From: Devosia ureilytica
GTDB taxonomy: Bacteria; Pseudomonadota; Alphaproteobacteria; Rhizobiales; Devosiaceae
Assembly (NCBI RefSeq): GCF_024273195.1
Contig: NZ_JAMZCU010000001.1
Location: forward strand, 434,001-498,000
DNA length: 64,000 nt
Reading direction: 5' to 3'
Numbering within the stretch: the first letter of the stretch is position 1; each line of letters begins with the position of its first letter. The notes under the pieces are model-generated. The model made no database searches. It had not been told where the DNA came from and saw nothing but the letters and a program-made list of their open reading frames with translations. The position numbers and the translations under genes were made by a program. Below, piece after piece: positions 7,988-18,252 of the stretch.

Positions 7988-9661
7988 TCAGACCCGGTGC
8001 ACGAAGACGCTGACATTGGGCTTGCGGCCCCAGAAGGCGTTGACCTCGTTGCGGATGGCCTTGAACAGCGCCGAATTGAGCACTTCGGTGTCGCTGCGGC
8101 GCTTGGCGGGCATCGATTTGATAACGCCGGTGATGGCGTCTTCGATGAGGTCGGTGACCGATTCATCGTCGGTCTCGGGCAGTCCCTCAACCACGAGATC
8201 GGGGCCGGAGACCACCTGACCGCTAGCATTGACGCAGAGGCTGACAATGACCATGCCGCCGAACGAGAGCCGACGGCGGCCCTTGACGCCGCTTTCCTCG
8301 GGCGTGCAGAGCACCAGGCCATCGAGATAAAGCTCGCCGACGCGCACTTCAGCGGGGAAAGTCATCGCCTCGGGGAAGAGGCGGACCATGTCGCCATTGC
8401 GGGCCTCGCAGACATTGGCAATGCCTTCTTCGCGGCCCAGTTTGGCGTGGGCCTGCAGGTGCGCGGCTTCACCATGGACCGGCACCAGAACCTCAGGCTT
8501 GACCCAGGAGTAGAGCTTGCGCAGTTCGCCGCGACGGGGATGGCCGGTGACATGGACCAGTGCGTCGCCGGCCGTCAGAACCTCGACGCCCTTGTCGATA
8601 AGAAGGTTCTGGATGTCCTGCACTTCGCGTTCATTGCCCGGAATGGCCCAGGACGAGAAGATCATGCGGTCGCCGGCATTGAGGTCGATGACCGGATGAT
8701 CGCCGCGCGCGATGCGGGCAATGGCGGCGCGGGCTTCGCCCTGGCTGCCCGTGCAGATCAGCACGCATTTGTCGCGCGGGATGGAGCGGAACGCATCCTG
8801 GTCATGCAGGTTGGGCAGACCTTCGAGCATGCCCAACTCGCGGGCAATGCCCATGATGCGGTGCAGCGAGCGGCCCGAGAGCACAACCTGGCGACCGGCC
8901 TTGTGCGCAGCGCGCACGATGGAGACCACGCGCCCCACATTGGAGGCAAAGGTGGTGACGGCAACGCGATGCGGTGCATCCGCGATCAGCTTGGCGAGAT
9001 TGTCGCCGATTTCCTGCTCGCTGGGACTTTCGCCGTCCTTCATGGCATTGGTCGAGTCGCAGATCAGGGCCAGCGGCACCGAGGTGTCCTCGCCGATCTG
9101 CTGAAGGCGGGCCACATCAGTCGGGGCATTGACCACCGGCGTGGGATCAAGCTTCCAGTCGCCAGTATGCAGGGCACGGCCAATAGGGGTGGTGATCAGC
9201 AAGGCGTTGGACTCGGGGATCGAGTGGGCAACATTGATCGGTTCGATGGTGAACGGGCCGACCGTGAATGCCTTGCCCGGGCGCATGATGGTGATATCGA
9301 CATTCTCGACAATGCCGTCGCCCGCCCGCTTGGCGGCCAGCATGGCCGCGGTGAAGGGGGTGGCATAAACCGGCTTGTCAAAGACCGGCCACAGATCGAG
9401 CACGGCGCCGTAATGGTCTTCGTGAGAATGGGTGAGGATCAGCGCCAGAACGTCGTCGGCGTTCTCCTCGAGAAATTCGGGATTGGCCATGATCAGCTCG
9501 ATGCCGGGTAGATCGGGGCCGCCAAAGCTGACGCCGCAGTCGACGACGATCCACTTGCGGCGGTTGGCCGGACCGAAGCCATAGGCGGCCATGTTCATGC
9601 CGATCTCGCCGACGCCCCCAAGAGGCACAAAGACGAGTTCATCCCTTTGGTTCTTAGCCAT
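7988..9661 (-). CDS. rnj: Ribonuclease J
   Basis: Metallo-beta-lactamase/beta-CASP ribonuclease with 5'-3' exo- and endonuclease activity, acting in mRNA decay and rRNA maturation. The 557-residue protein carries the zinc motif THSHEDHYGA (His78, His80, Asp82, His83), a later HTGDWKLDPTP and the beta-CASP region with a GSQGEARAA motif. The C-terminal domain is complete, ending VSVFVHRV. The start at 9661 (MAKNQRDELVFVPLGG) has AAGGAA about 10 nt upstream; a longer frame to 9802 would run into birA. It follows birA after 73 bp on the same strand. Confidence 0.96.
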   Translation of the reverse strand: MAKNQRDELVFVPLGGVGEIGMNMAAYGFGPANRRKWIVVDCGVSFGGPDLPGIELIMANPEFLEENADDVLALILTHSHEDHYGAVLDLWPVFDKPVYATPFTAAMLAAKRAGDGIVENVDITIMRPGKAFTVGPFTIEPINVAHSIPESNALLITTPIGRALHTGDWKLDPTPVVNAPTDVARLQQIGEDTSVPLALICDSTNAMKDGESPSEQEIGDNLAKLIADAPHRVAVTTFASNVGRVVSIVRAAHKAGRQVVLSGRSLHRIMGIARELGMLEGLPNLHDQDAFRSIPRDKCVLICTGSQGEARAAIARIARGDHPVIDLNAGDRMIFSSWAIPGNEREVQDIQNLLIDKGVEVLTAGDALVHVTGHPRRGELRKLYSWVKPEVLVPVHGEAAHLQAHAKLGREEGIANVCEARNGDMVRLFPEAMTFPAEVRVGELYLDGLVLCTPEESGVKGRRRLSFGGMVIVSLCVNASGQVVSGPDLVVEGLPETDDESVTDLIEDAITGVIKSMPAKRRSDTEVLNSALFKAIRNEVNAFWGRKPNVSVFVHRV

Positions 9662-9734
9662 GGGTATTTTATTCCTTTGTCTGGGCAGACGCCGGACGAT
9701 CTGAGGTCGCCGGTCGCCTGCCCTTATGTTGTGG

Positions 9735-10565
9735 TCAGCTTTGGGCGCTGGCCGTTGCCCCAAAATGTACGTCTCCCGCCGTGATCGGTATGCGCGCACC
9801 ATCGTCGTCGCGAATGATCAACCGACCTGAGGAGTCGATGGTTTCAAAGATGCCCCTGCGGACCACGCCGTCCTGGCTGATGGCCACCGGAGCGCCGATC
9901 CCGGCAGCAGAGCCGCGCCAGCGTTCGAGCACTGCGCTCACCCCACGACCATCATCCCACAGCCGGAAGGTATCGACCCAGGCGTCGGACAAGGCCTCGA
10001 ACACATCCGCCGCGGAACGCTCGACACCAAGCGCCCGCAGTGAGGTGGCTGGATAGGGCACACCTTCGGGCGCTGCAACAACATTGACGCCAATGCCGAC
10101 GATGATCGCGGTGCGGCCATCGGGCGTCTTGCTGGCTTCAAGCAGGATACCAGCAAGCTTGGCGCCATCGGCCAGAACGTCATTGGGCCATTTGAGGGCA
10201 ATGCGGGAGCGACCGTCGGCCCCATCCGCACCATCAATGCCAATGCGGACCATGCCACCCGGCAGGATTGCGGATAGACCGGAATTGAGCGCAACGCCAG
10301 CCACGAAACCGAGAGTGGCAATGATGTCGGGCGTCGCGTCGGGCACGATGAGAAGGCTCGCTGCGAGGTTGCCGGAGGGGCTGTGCCACTCCCTGCCCCG
10401 CCGTCCGCGCCCTGCGGTCTGCTGCAAGGACGCAAACCAGATGCCGCCCGGATCACCCGCGGCAGCAGCCGCGAGCGCTTCGCTGTTGGTCGAGCCTATG
10501 GTGTCGAAGCCCGCCAACCGGTAGCCGGCAGTGCGGGCCTCTTGACCAAGACGGAAATCTGCCAC
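9735..10565 (-). CDS. birA: Biotin--[acetyl-CoA-carboxylase] ligase
   Basis: Attaches biotin to the biotin carboxyl carrier protein. At 276 residues it lacks the N-terminal helix-turn-helix of the E. coli enzyme, so it should be a ligase only and not a repressor. The biotinyl-AMP loop appears as TAGRGRRGREW and the ATP-site motif as KWPNDVLADG. The start codon is a GTG at 10565 placed immediately after the nuoN stop (TAGGTG), so translation is probably coupled to the complex I operon. The C-terminal SH3-like domain is present (about residues 220-270). Confidence 0.93.
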   Translation of the reverse strand: MADFRLGQEARTAGYRLAGFDTIGSTNSEALAAAAAGDPGGIWFASLQQTAGRGRRGREWHSPSGNLAASLLIVPDATPDIIATLGFVAGVALNSGLSAILPGGMVRIGIDGADGADGRSRIALKWPNDVLADGAKLAGILLEASKTPDGRTAIIVGIGVNVVAAPEGVPYPATSLRALGVERSAADVFEALSDAWVDTFRLWDDGRGVSAVLERWRGSAAGIGAPVAISQDGVVRRGIFETIDSSGRLIIRDDDGARIPITAGDVHFGATASAQS

Positions 10566-12011
10566 CTAGAACAGGCTTCCGGCGGCGGTGTGCGCCATGG
10601 AAGCGAGCGGGCTGCCAACGGTGAAATAGTAGGTGACGACCAGGAACCCGGACACGCCCATGATGATGTTGAGCTCGCCCGGAACAGCAGCGAACTGCTT
10701 GATCGGCGCGTCGAAGAACATCACCTTGACCACCCGCAGGTAGTAGAAGGCGCTGATGGCCGAGGCCAGGACGCCGATAACCGAGAGCACATAGAGATTA
10801 GCCTCGATGGCCGCCAGGAACACATGCCACTTGGCAAAGAACCCGGCGAGCGGCGGCAGGCCGATCAGCGAGAACATCAGGATGGCCATGATGGCGGCCA
10901 CGAAAGGCCGGGTCTGGGCGGCGCCGGCCAGTTCGTCGATGGTTTCGACATAGCCGGTGTCGGTGCGCAGCGAGAGAACACAGGCAAACAGCCCCACGGT
11001 CATGGCGATATAGATGGCCATGTAGATCGCGACGCCTTCCACCCCGACCTGGGTGCCCGAGGACAGGCCCACAAGAGCAAAGCCCACGTGACCAATGGAG
11101 GAATAGGCAATCAGGCGCTTGATCGACTGCTGGCCGATGGCCGCAAAGGCGGCCAGGACCATGGAGGCGATGGAGAGGAAGATAACGATCTGCTGCCAGT
11201 CCTGGGTGATGGGTGCGAAAGTATCCATCACCAGGCGGACCATCAGCGTCATCGCGGCGACCTTGGGGGCCGTGGCAAAGAACGCCGTAACCGGGGTCGG
11301 TGCGCCTTCATAAACGTCGGGCGTCCACATGTGGAACGGCACGGCGGAAATCTTGAAGGCAACGCCGGCCAGCAGGAAGACCACGCCAAAGATCAGGCCG
11401 ATGGAGCGACCACCATTGGCGATGGCGACGACGATTTCATTGAGGTTGGTGTGACCGGTGAAACCATAGATCAGCGATGCGCCATAAAGGAGCAGGCCTG
11501 AGGAAAGTGCGCCGAGCACGAAGTACTTGAGGCCAGCTTCGGACGCCCGCGTATCATCGCGCTTGATGGCAGCCATGACGTAAAGCGAGAGCGACTGCAG
11601 CTCGAGGCCGACATAGAGGCTCATCAGGTCATTGGCCGAAACCATGACCATCATGCCCAGCGTGGCGAGCAGAGCCAGCACGGAATACTCGAACTTGTGG
11701 ACGCCATTTTCCTCGGCGTTGGACATGGCCAGGATCAGCGCCAGACCGGCGCCGCCAATGACCAGCACCTTCATGTAGCGAGCAAAGCTGTCCGCGACGA
11801 AGAGGCCATTAAAGACCACCCCATCGACAGGCTGCAGGATGACCAGGAGGCCCGTGGCGACCAGCAGCCCAACGGACAGCCACGACACAAGCGCCGAGCG
11901 CTCCTTGTTGATCACCACGCCGACCAGCAGCAGGACGAGAATGCCCACGGCCATGAGCATTTCGGGATAAGCGGGAGCCAGGCTCGCGAAATCGGTAACG
12001 TCAGAGTTCAC
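10566..12011 (-). CDS. nuoN: NADH-quinone oxidoreductase subunit N
   Basis: Antiporter-like membrane subunit of complex I, 481 residues with about 14 membrane helices. The conserved segments LYVGLELQSLSLYV, KYFVLGALSSGLLLYGASL and the charged IKRLIAYSSIGHVGF are present. It starts with GTG at 12011, preceded by AGGAGA at 5-6 nt. It is the last structural gene of the nuo operon and is followed without a gap by birA. Confidence 0.97.
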   Translation of the reverse strand: MNSDVTDFASLAPAYPEMLMAVGILVLLLVGVVINKERSALVSWLSVGLLVATGLLVILQPVDGVVFNGLFVADSFARYMKVLVIGGAGLALILAMSNAEENGVHKFEYSVLALLATLGMMVMVSANDLMSLYVGLELQSLSLYVMAAIKRDDTRASEAGLKYFVLGALSSGLLLYGASLIYGFTGHTNLNEIVVAIANGGRSIGLIFGVVFLLAGVAFKISAVPFHMWTPDVYEGAPTPVTAFFATAPKVAAMTLMVRLVMDTFAPITQDWQQIVIFLSIASMVLAAFAAIGQQSIKRLIAYSSIGHVGFALVGLSSGTQVGVEGVAIYMAIYIAMTVGLFACVLSLRTDTGYVETIDELAGAAQTRPFVAAIMAILMFSLIGLPPLAGFFAKWHVFLAAIEANLYVLSVIGVLASAISAFYYLRVVKVMFFDAPIKQFAAVPGELNIIMGVSGFLVVTYYFTVGSPLASMAHTAAGSLF

Positions 12012-12020
12012 GTCAGTCTC

Positions 12021-13604
12021 CTAATGCGCAGCAGGCTCGGCCGCATGGTCATCGGCCGGCTGGGCCGCGCCTTCGACAGGCGCGACATATTCAAGGGGGG
12101 CGCGGGCATCGGCCTGGGCCACGGCCGGATCGAGGCCGTTCGCGGTCGCATATTGCGCCACCAGATTATCAACCGCAGCAGCGGTCGTATCGAGGATGGG
12201 GGCCGGATAGAAACCGAACACCACGGTCAGCACGATCAGCGGATAGAGCACCAGCTTTTCGCGCAGGTTGAGGTCAAGAATGCCCTTGAGCGAATCCTTG
12301 GTCAGCGCGCCGAAGATGACGCGGCGATAGAGCCAAAGGGCATAGCCAGCCGAGAAGATGACGCCAAAGGCTGCGCCGAACGCCACCCAGGTGTTGACCT
12401 GGAACACGCCGATCATGGTGAGGAATTCACCGACGAAGCCCGACGTGCCTGGCAGGCCGACATTGGCCATGGTGAAGACCATGAAGGCAAAGGCGTATTG
12501 CGGCATGCGCTCGACGAGGCCGCCATAGGCGGAAATCTCGCGGGTGTGCATGCGGTCATAGATGACGCCGACGCAGAGGAAGAGCGCGCCTGAGACGATA
12601 CCGTGAGAAATCATCTGGAACATGGCGCCCTGCACGCCCAGGGCGTTGCCGGCAAAGATGCCCATGGTCACGAAGCCCATGTGGGCGACCGACGAATAGG
12701 CAATCAGCTTCTTGATATCGGTCTGCACCAGAGCGACCAGCGAGGTCAGGATGATGGCAGCAACCGAGAGCAGGAAGACGAAATTGGCGAATTGCGCCGA
12801 GGCTTCGGGGAACATGGGCAGGGAAAAGCGCAGGAAGCCGTAGCCGCCAAGCTTTAGAAGAATTGCGGCCAGAATGACCGAGCCAGCCGTCGGCGCCTGC
12901 ACGTGGGCTTCAGGCAACCAGCGGTGGAACGGCCACATGGGCATTTTCACTGCCAGCGAGGCGAAGAAGGCCAGCCAGAGCCAGGTCTGCATGCCGACCG
13001 GGAATTCATGGCCCAGCAGGCGGATGATGTCGGTGGTTCCGGCATCCCAATACATGGCCATCATGGCCAGCAGCATCAGGACCGAGCCGACGAAGGTGTA
13101 GAAGAAAAACTTGTAGGCCGCCTGGATACGCTGTGCGCCGCCCCAAATGCCGATGATGAGGAACATCGGCAGCAAGGTGCCTTCAAAGAAGACGTAGAAC
13201 ATGGCCAGGTCGAGCGTGGTGAACACGCCGATCATCAGCGTTTCGAGCACCAGGAACACAATCATGTATTCCTTGACGCGCGTGTCGACGTCCCAGCTGG
13301 CCAGCACGACGGCTGGCATCAGCAGCGCCGTCAGCACCACGAAGAGCACCGAAATGCCGTCGACGCCGACGCGGTAACCGATGCTGTCGCCGATCCAGGG
13401 CATGTTCACGACGAACTGGAAGCCCGGATTGGAGGCATCAAAGCTCTGCCAGAGGACCAGCGAGAGCACGAAGACAACCAGGGTAATGGCCAGCGACATC
13501 CAGCGGATGGCATTGACCGAGCCCTTCGGCGTCAGCAGCAGAATGGCGGCGCCGAGCGTTGGCAGCCAGGTCAGAAGCGTGAGGATGGAATTCTCGAAGG
13601 TCAT
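12021..13604 (-). CDS. nuoM: NADH-quinone oxidoreductase subunit M
   Basis: Antiporter-like proton-pumping subunit, 527 residues. It has the family segments [39 protein letters not shown] and [16 protein letters not shown]. The C-terminus carries an alanine/proline-rich tail of about 40 residues ending in AAEPAAH, longer than the E. coli protein's end. The ATG at 13604 overlaps the nuoL stop by one base (TGATG). Confidence 0.97.
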   Translation of the reverse strand: MTFENSILTLLTWLPTLGAAILLLTPKGSVNAIRWMSLAITLVVFVLSLVLWQSFDASNPGFQFVVNMPWIGDSIGYRVGVDGISVLFVVLTALLMPAVVLASWDVDTRVKEYMIVFLVLETLMIGVFTTLDLAMFYVFFEGTLLPMFLIIGIWGGAQRIQAAYKFFFYTFVGSVLMLLAMMAMYWDAGTTDIIRLLGHEFPVGMQTWLWLAFFASLAVKMPMWPFHRWLPEAHVQAPTAGSVILAAILLKLGGYGFLRFSLPMFPEASAQFANFVFLLSVAAIILTSLVALVQTDIKKLIAYSSVAHMGFVTMGIFAGNALGVQGAMFQMISHGIVSGALFLCVGVIYDRMHTREISAYGGLVERMPQYAFAFMVFTMANVGLPGTSGFVGEFLTMIGVFQVNTWVAFGAAFGVIFSAGYALWLYRRVIFGALTKDSLKGILDLNLREKLVLYPLIVLTVVFGFYPAPILDTTAAAVDNLVAQYATANGLDPAVAQADARAPLEYVAPVEGAAQPADDHAAEPAAH

Positions 13605-15703
13605 CAGATCAGTCCCCCGGCCGTAATGGCCCAGGTCAACAGCGCCGCGATGCCGATCAGCATGGCGAAGGCATAGTGGTAGAGATAGCCGGACTGGAGT
13701 TTGACGACCCAGCTGGTGACATTCTGCACGCGGCGGCCAAGGCCTTCGGTGATCTTGCCGTCAACCAGCCAGTCATCAAAGCCCTTCCAGACCGCATTGC
13801 CGATCCAGAGCGCAGGGCGCACGAAGATCGTGTTGTAGAGTTCGTCGAAGTACCACTTGTTGAGCAGGAACTTGTAGAGCCCAGGATTGGTGGCGGCCAG
13901 GCGACCCGGCATGTCGGGACGGCGGATATACATGTACCAGGCGGCGACGAAGCCGATGATCATGGCAATCGAGGCGCTCCACTTGACCCAGAGCGGCACG
14001 TGATGGGCGCCCTCGATGATCTCGTGATCGATATAGAGCGAACCGGCGAAGAAGTGCTCGATGTGCTCCACGTCGTGGAAGAACATGCCATAGAACACCA
14101 CGCCGGCCAGGACCGCACCGAGTGCCAGCACATAGAGCGGCACCAGCATGACATTGGGCGCTTCGTGCGCATTGTCATAGGCCGAGCCGTGGTGACCGTG
14201 ATCGTCGTGGCCATGGTCGCTGATCGGTTCATCATGGCTTTCAAGCGCCGCATGAGCCGGATCTGGATGCGGGCCTTCGCCGGCATGCTGCGCATCGCGC
14301 GGCGAGCCGTGGAAAGTCAGGTGAACCAGGCGCCAAGAATAGAAGCTGGTGAACAGAGCGGCGATGACCAGCAGCCAGAAGGCCAACGAGCCGACATTGC
14401 CGCCATAGGCATAGGCGCTTTCGATGATGGCGTCCTTGGAGAAGAAGCCAGCAAAGCCGAAATTGGTGCCCGGGATGCCGACGCCCGTCAGGGCCAACGT
14501 ACCGATCATCATCATCGCATAGGTGATGGGGATCTTTTTGCGAAGGCCGCCCATGTTCCGCATGTCCTGCTCATGGTGCATGGCGTGGATAACCGCGCCG
14601 GCGCCGAGGAACAGGAGCGCCTTGAAGAAGGCATGGGTGAAAAGGTGGAACACACCGGCCGAATAGGCGCCGACGCCGAGCGCTACGAACATATAGCCCA
14701 GCTGCGAACAGGTCGAATAGGCGATGACGCGCTTGATGTCGTTCTGAACGAGGCCAACGGTTGCCGCGAAGAAAGCGGTGATGGCGCCGATGACGATAAC
14801 GACGGTGAGCGCGAAAGGCGATGTTTCAAACAGCGGCGACAGGCGCGCCACCATGAATACGCCCGCCGTCACCATGGTCGCGGCATGGATCAGCGCCGAC
14901 ACCGGGGTCGGGCCTTCCATGGCGTCCGGCAGCCAGGTGTGCAGCAGGAACTGCGCCGACTTGCCCATGGCGCCCATGAACAGCAGCAGGCAGACCACAG
15001 TCATGGCGTCGAGCTGCCAGTTCAGGAACTGGATGACCGGCAGGCCAGTGGTGGCGAACTCGTCAGCGGCATGGAAAGCGCCGTCGAAGTCGATATGGCC
15101 GAGTACCAGGAAGGCACCGAAAATGCCGAGGGCAAAGCCGAAGTCACCGACGCGGTTGACGATAAAGGCCTTCATGGCCGCCGCAGTTGCCGAAGGCTTG
15201 GTGTACCAGAAGCCGATCAGCAGATAGGAGGCCAGGCCCACGCCTTCCCAGCCGAAGAACATCTGCAGGAAGTTGTCGGCAGTCACCAGCATGAGCATGG
15301 CGAAGGTAAAGAGCGAGAGATAGGCGAAGAAGCGCGAGCGGTGCGGATCTTCGTTCATGTAGCCGATGGAATAGAGGTGCACGAGCGCGGACACCGTGTT
15401 GACCACCACCAGCATGACGGCGGTCAGGGTGTCGACCCGCAGGATCCAGCGCAGATCCATGTCACCGACCTGAATCCAGCGCATCACCTCGACCTTGACG
15501 ACCGCAGCATGGCCATCGCCCGCGGCGCCAACCAGGCCGTCGCCAAAGGCAACCGGGATGAATACGTACCAGCTCAGCACGGCCGCAATCAGCAGCAGGC
15601 CGGTGGTGATGAACTCACTTGGCCGATGGCCAATAGAGCGGCCAAGAAGGCCGGCCACAAGCGCCCCGATGAGGGGCAGGAAAACAATCGCCTGAATGAT
15701 CAT
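13604..15703 (-). CDS. nuoL: NADH-quinone oxidoreductase subunit L
   Basis: Largest antiporter-like subunit, 699 residues, carrying the long lateral helix of the membrane arm. The conserved [35 protein letters not shown] and [18 protein letters not shown] motifs are present. A histidine- and aspartate-rich hydrophilic loop at about residues 473-513 (including [11 protein letters not shown]) interrupts the C-terminal helices; it is longer than in E. coli. The ATG at 15703 follows nuoK by 10 bp. Confidence 0.97.
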   Translation of the reverse strand: MIIQAIVFLPLIGALVAGLLGRSIGHRPSEFITTGLLLIAAVLSWYVFIPVAFGDGLVGAAGDGHAAVVKVEVMRWIQVGDMDLRWILRVDTLTAVMLVVVNTVSALVHLYSIGYMNEDPHRSRFFAYLSLFTFAMLMLVTADNFLQMFFGWEGVGLASYLLIGFWYTKPSATAAAMKAFIVNRVGDFGFALGIFGAFLVLGHIDFDGAFHAADEFATTGLPVIQFLNWQLDAMTVVCLLLFMGAMGKSAQFLLHTWLPDAMEGPTPVSALIHAATMVTAGVFMVARLSPLFETSPFALTVVIVIGAITAFFAATVGLVQNDIKRVIAYSTCSQLGYMFVALGVGAYSAGVFHLFTHAFFKALLFLGAGAVIHAMHHEQDMRNMGGLRKKIPITYAMMMIGTLALTGVGIPGTNFGFAGFFSKDAIIESAYAYGGNVGSLAFWLLVIAALFTSFYSWRLVHLTFHGSPRDAQHAGEGPHPDPAHAALESHDEPISDHGHDDHGHHGSAYDNAHEAPNVMLVPLYVLALGAVLAGVVFYGMFFHDVEHIEHFFAGSLYIDHEIIEGAHHVPLWVKWSASIAMIIGFVAAWYMYIRRPDMPGRLAATNPGLYKFLLNKWYFDELYNTIFVRPALWIGNAVWKGFDDWLVDGKITEGLGRRVQNVTSWVVKLQSGYLYHYAFAMLIGIAALLTWAITAGGLI

Positions 15704-15713
15704 AGCGGTGCTC

Positions 15714-16028
15714 TTAGCCCTTCATCATATTGACGTCTTCAACCGCGATGGAGCCGCGGTTGCGGTAGAAGATAACCAGGATGGCGAGGCCGATGGCAGC
15801 CTCTGCGGCAGCCACGGTGAGGATCATCAGCGCAAACACCTGACCCTGAAGGTCGTTGAGGTGGGCGCTGAAGGCCACGAAGTTGAGATTGACGGCCAGC
15901 AGGATCAATTCCACCGACATCAGGATGACGATGATGTTCTTGCGGTTGATGAAAATGCCGAACACGCCCAGCGTGAACAGGATTGCCGCTACGGTCAGGT
16001 AATGACCGAGCCCGATTTCCAGACCCAT
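15714..16028 (-). CDS. nuoK: NADH-quinone oxidoreductase subunit K
   Basis: 104-residue, three-helix membrane subunit related to MrpC. The two conserved membrane glutamates used in proton translocation are visible in [16 protein letters not shown] and [12 protein letters not shown]. The length is normal for the family. It lies between nuoJ (9 bp upstream) and nuoL. Confidence 0.97.
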   Translation of the reverse strand: MGLEIGLGHYLTVAAILFTLGVFGIFINRKNIIVILMSVELILLAVNLNFVAFSAHLNDLQGQVFALMILTVAAAEAAIGLAILVIFYRNRGSIAVEDVNMMKG

Positions 16029-16037
16029 GATAACCCC

Positions 16038-16646
16038 CTACAGCCCCTGACCGCTTTGTACTTTGACGTTTCTCACCGTCTCGCTGGGCTTGCGGCCCAG
16101 CTGCGCGGCAGTGCTCTGCCGCTTGATGCCTGGCCGGTGGCGCAGTGTCAGCACGATGGCGCCAATCATGGCCACCAGCAGCACCGCAGCCGCACCCTGG
16201 AACAGGAAGATGTAGCGCGTGTAGAGCACCTGCCCCAACGCACGCGTGTTGTCCATGGTCGCATCGATCGGCAAGCCCCCTGCTCCCACCACATCAGGCG
16301 CGACGACAAAGCTGCCGGCCACCAGAAGCAGTTCAAGGAAAAGGATGGCCCCGACGACCATGCCAACAGGCGCATAGGCCAGCAGCCCCGACTTCATTTC
16401 GGCAAAGTCGACGTCGAGCATCATCACGACGAAGAGGAACAGCACCGCGACGGCGCCGACATAGACCACGATCAGCAGCAGGGCGAGGAACTCGGCCCCC
16501 GCCAGCATGAACAGGCCCGCAGCGTTGACGAAGGCCAGGATCAGGAACAGCACCGCATGCACGGGATTGCGCGCGGAGATGACCATGAAGGCCGACGCCA
16601 CGGTGATGGTGGCAAAGACGTAGAAGAAGAACAGCGGAAGGGTCAT
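16038..16646 (-). CDS. nuoJ: NADH-quinone oxidoreductase subunit J
   Basis: 202-residue membrane subunit with five predicted helices. The pi-bulge helix region (IVVYVGAVAVLFLFVVMML) typical of NuoJ is clear. The C-terminus extends into a basic, polar tail (HRPGIKRQSTAAQLGRKP) of about 40 residues. The ATG at 16646 follows nuoI by 11 bp. Confidence 0.96.
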   Translation of the reverse strand: MTLPLFFFYVFATITVASAFMVISARNPVHAVLFLILAFVNAAGLFMLAGAEFLALLLIVVYVGAVAVLFLFVVMMLDVDFAEMKSGLLAYAPVGMVVGAILFLELLLVAGSFVVAPDVVGAGGLPIDATMDNTRALGQVLYTRYIFLFQGAAAVLLVAMIGAIVLTLRHRPGIKRQSTAAQLGRKPSETVRNVKVQSGQGL

Positions 16647-16657
16647 GCTCTTCCCTC

Positions 16658-17146
16658 TCAGCGATAAGGCGCATCGGCGCTGAGGTTGGCAGCGATTTCA
16701 CGCTCCCACCGGTCGCCATTGCTGAGGAGCTTCTCTTTCGAAAAATAGAGCTCCTCGCGCGTTTCTGTTGCGAATTCGAAGTTCGGGCCTTCGACAATGG
16801 CGTCCACCGGGCAGGCCTCCTGACAGAAGCCGCAATAGATGCACTTCACCATGTCGATGTCGTAGCGAACGGTGCGGCGGGTGCCGTCGTTCTGGCGGGG
16901 CCCCGCTTCGATGGTGATGGCCTGCGCCGGGCAGATGGCTTCGCATAGCTTGCAGGCAATGCAGCGCTCTTCCCCATTGGGATAGCGACGCAGGGCATGC
17001 TCACCCCGGAAGCGCGGCGATACCGCACCCTTTTCGAAGGGATAGTTGATGGTCGGCTTGGCACCGAAGAAATAACGCATGGCCAGGAAGAAGGCCGAAA
17101 CGAATTCCTTGAGCAGCAGCGTGTTGATGACTTGTCCGGCGCGCAT
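16658..17146 (-). CDS. nuoI: NADH-quinone oxidoreductase subunit I
   Basis: 162-residue peripheral subunit that holds iron-sulfur clusters N6a and N6b and passes electrons toward NuoB. Two 8-Fe ferredoxin-type motifs are visible: [12 protein letters not shown] (about residues 62-73) and [12 protein letters not shown] (about 101-112). The N-terminal amphipathic stretch that docks on the membrane arm is present. The ATG at 17146 overlaps the nuoH stop by one base. Confidence 0.97.
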   Translation of the reverse strand: MRAGQVINTLLLKEFVSAFFLAMRYFFGAKPTINYPFEKGAVSPRFRGEHALRRYPNGEERCIACKLCEAICPAQAITIEAGPRQNDGTRRTVRYDIDMVKCIYCGFCQEACPVDAIVEGPNFEFATETREELYFSKEKLLSNGDRWEREIAANLSADAPYR

Positions 17147-18243
17147 CAGGCAATACCCCCGTGCCAGCCCCAGCCGGTCAGCTGGAGAACAAAAGCGACG
17201 ATCACGACCATGATCAGCGAGAGCGGCAGGAACAGCTTCCAGCCGATCCGCATGAGCTGGTCGTAGCGGTAGCGCGGCACAATGGCCTTTGCCATGGCGA
17301 TCATGAAGAAGACGAGACTAACCTTGATGAAGAACCAGATGACACCCGGAATCCAGGTGAAGGGTGGCAGGTCGATTGGTGCGGCCCAACCCCCGAGGAA
17401 AAGGATCGTGGTCATGGCGCACATCAGCAGGATGGCGATGTACTCACCCAGCATGAACAGCAGGTAGGGCGTGGCCGAATATTCGGTCATGAAGCCCGCC
17501 ACCAGCTCGGATTCGCCTTCGACCATATCGAAGGGTGGGCGGTTGGTTTCGGCCAGGGCCGAAATGTAGAACACCACGAACATCGGGAAGAGCGGCAGCC
17601 AGAACCAGTTCAGGAAGCTCAGCCACGGCACGCCCAGGGCATGAGCGAGACCCATTTCTGATTGGGCGACCACGATGTCGTTGAGGTTGAGCGAACCGAC
17701 GCAGAGCAGCACGGTGATGATGACGAGGCCGATGGAGACTTCGTAGGACACCATCTGCGCCGCCGAACGCAGCGCACCCAGGAACGGATACTTCGAGTTG
17801 GAGGCCCAGCCGCCAATGATGACGCCATAGACGCCGAGCGAGGAAATACCGAGCAGGTAGAGAATACCCACATTGATATTGGCCATGGCCCAGCCATTGT
17901 CCACGGGGATCACCGCCCAGCCGGCGAGCGCCAGCGTCGCAGTGATCAGTGGTGCCAGCAGGAACAGCACCTTGTCGGAACCGGCCGGAATGACCACTTC
18001 CTTGAAGACGAACTTCAACAAGTCGGCAAAGGACTGCAGGAGGCCAAAGGGACCGACCACGTTCGGGCCACGGCGCATCTGCACGGCGGCCCAGATCTTG
18101 CGGTCAGCCAGAAGGATGAAGGCGGTGAAGATCAGCAGGCCAACAAGCAGCGCCAAGCCCTTGTAAACAAAGCCAATCTGCTCACCCCAACCAAGGAAGG
18201 GAATGCCGAGCAGATAGTCGAGTGCGGAGAGAAAAAAGTCCAT
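17146..18243 (-). CDS. nuoH: NADH-quinone oxidoreductase subunit H
   Basis: 365-residue membrane subunit that forms the quinone-binding chamber with NuoB and NuoD. Family segments include [41 protein letters not shown] and the C-terminal [14 protein letters not shown]. The length is slightly above that of E. coli. The ATG at 18243 follows nuoG by 9 bp. Confidence 0.97.
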   Translation of the reverse strand: MDFFLSALDYLLGIPFLGWGEQIGFVYKGLALLVGLLIFTAFILLADRKIWAAVQMRRGPNVVGPFGLLQSFADLLKFVFKEVVIPAGSDKVLFLLAPLITATLALAGWAVIPVDNGWAMANINVGILYLLGISSLGVYGVIIGGWASNSKYPFLGALRSAAQMVSYEVSIGLVIITVLLCVGSLNLNDIVVAQSEMGLAHALGVPWLSFLNWFWLPLFPMFVVFYISALAETNRPPFDMVEGESELVAGFMTEYSATPYLLFMLGEYIAILLMCAMTTILFLGGWAAPIDLPPFTWIPGVIWFFIKVSLVFFMIAMAKAIVPRYRYDQLMRIGWKLFLPLSLIMVVIVAFVLQLTGWGWHGGIA

Positions 18244-18252
18244 TGTGCTCCC

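Noticed and set aside
13676..15733. Plus-strand frame of 685 codons over nuoL
   Set aside because: Antisense shadow produced by the GC-rich third positions of nuoL; no domain is recognisable.
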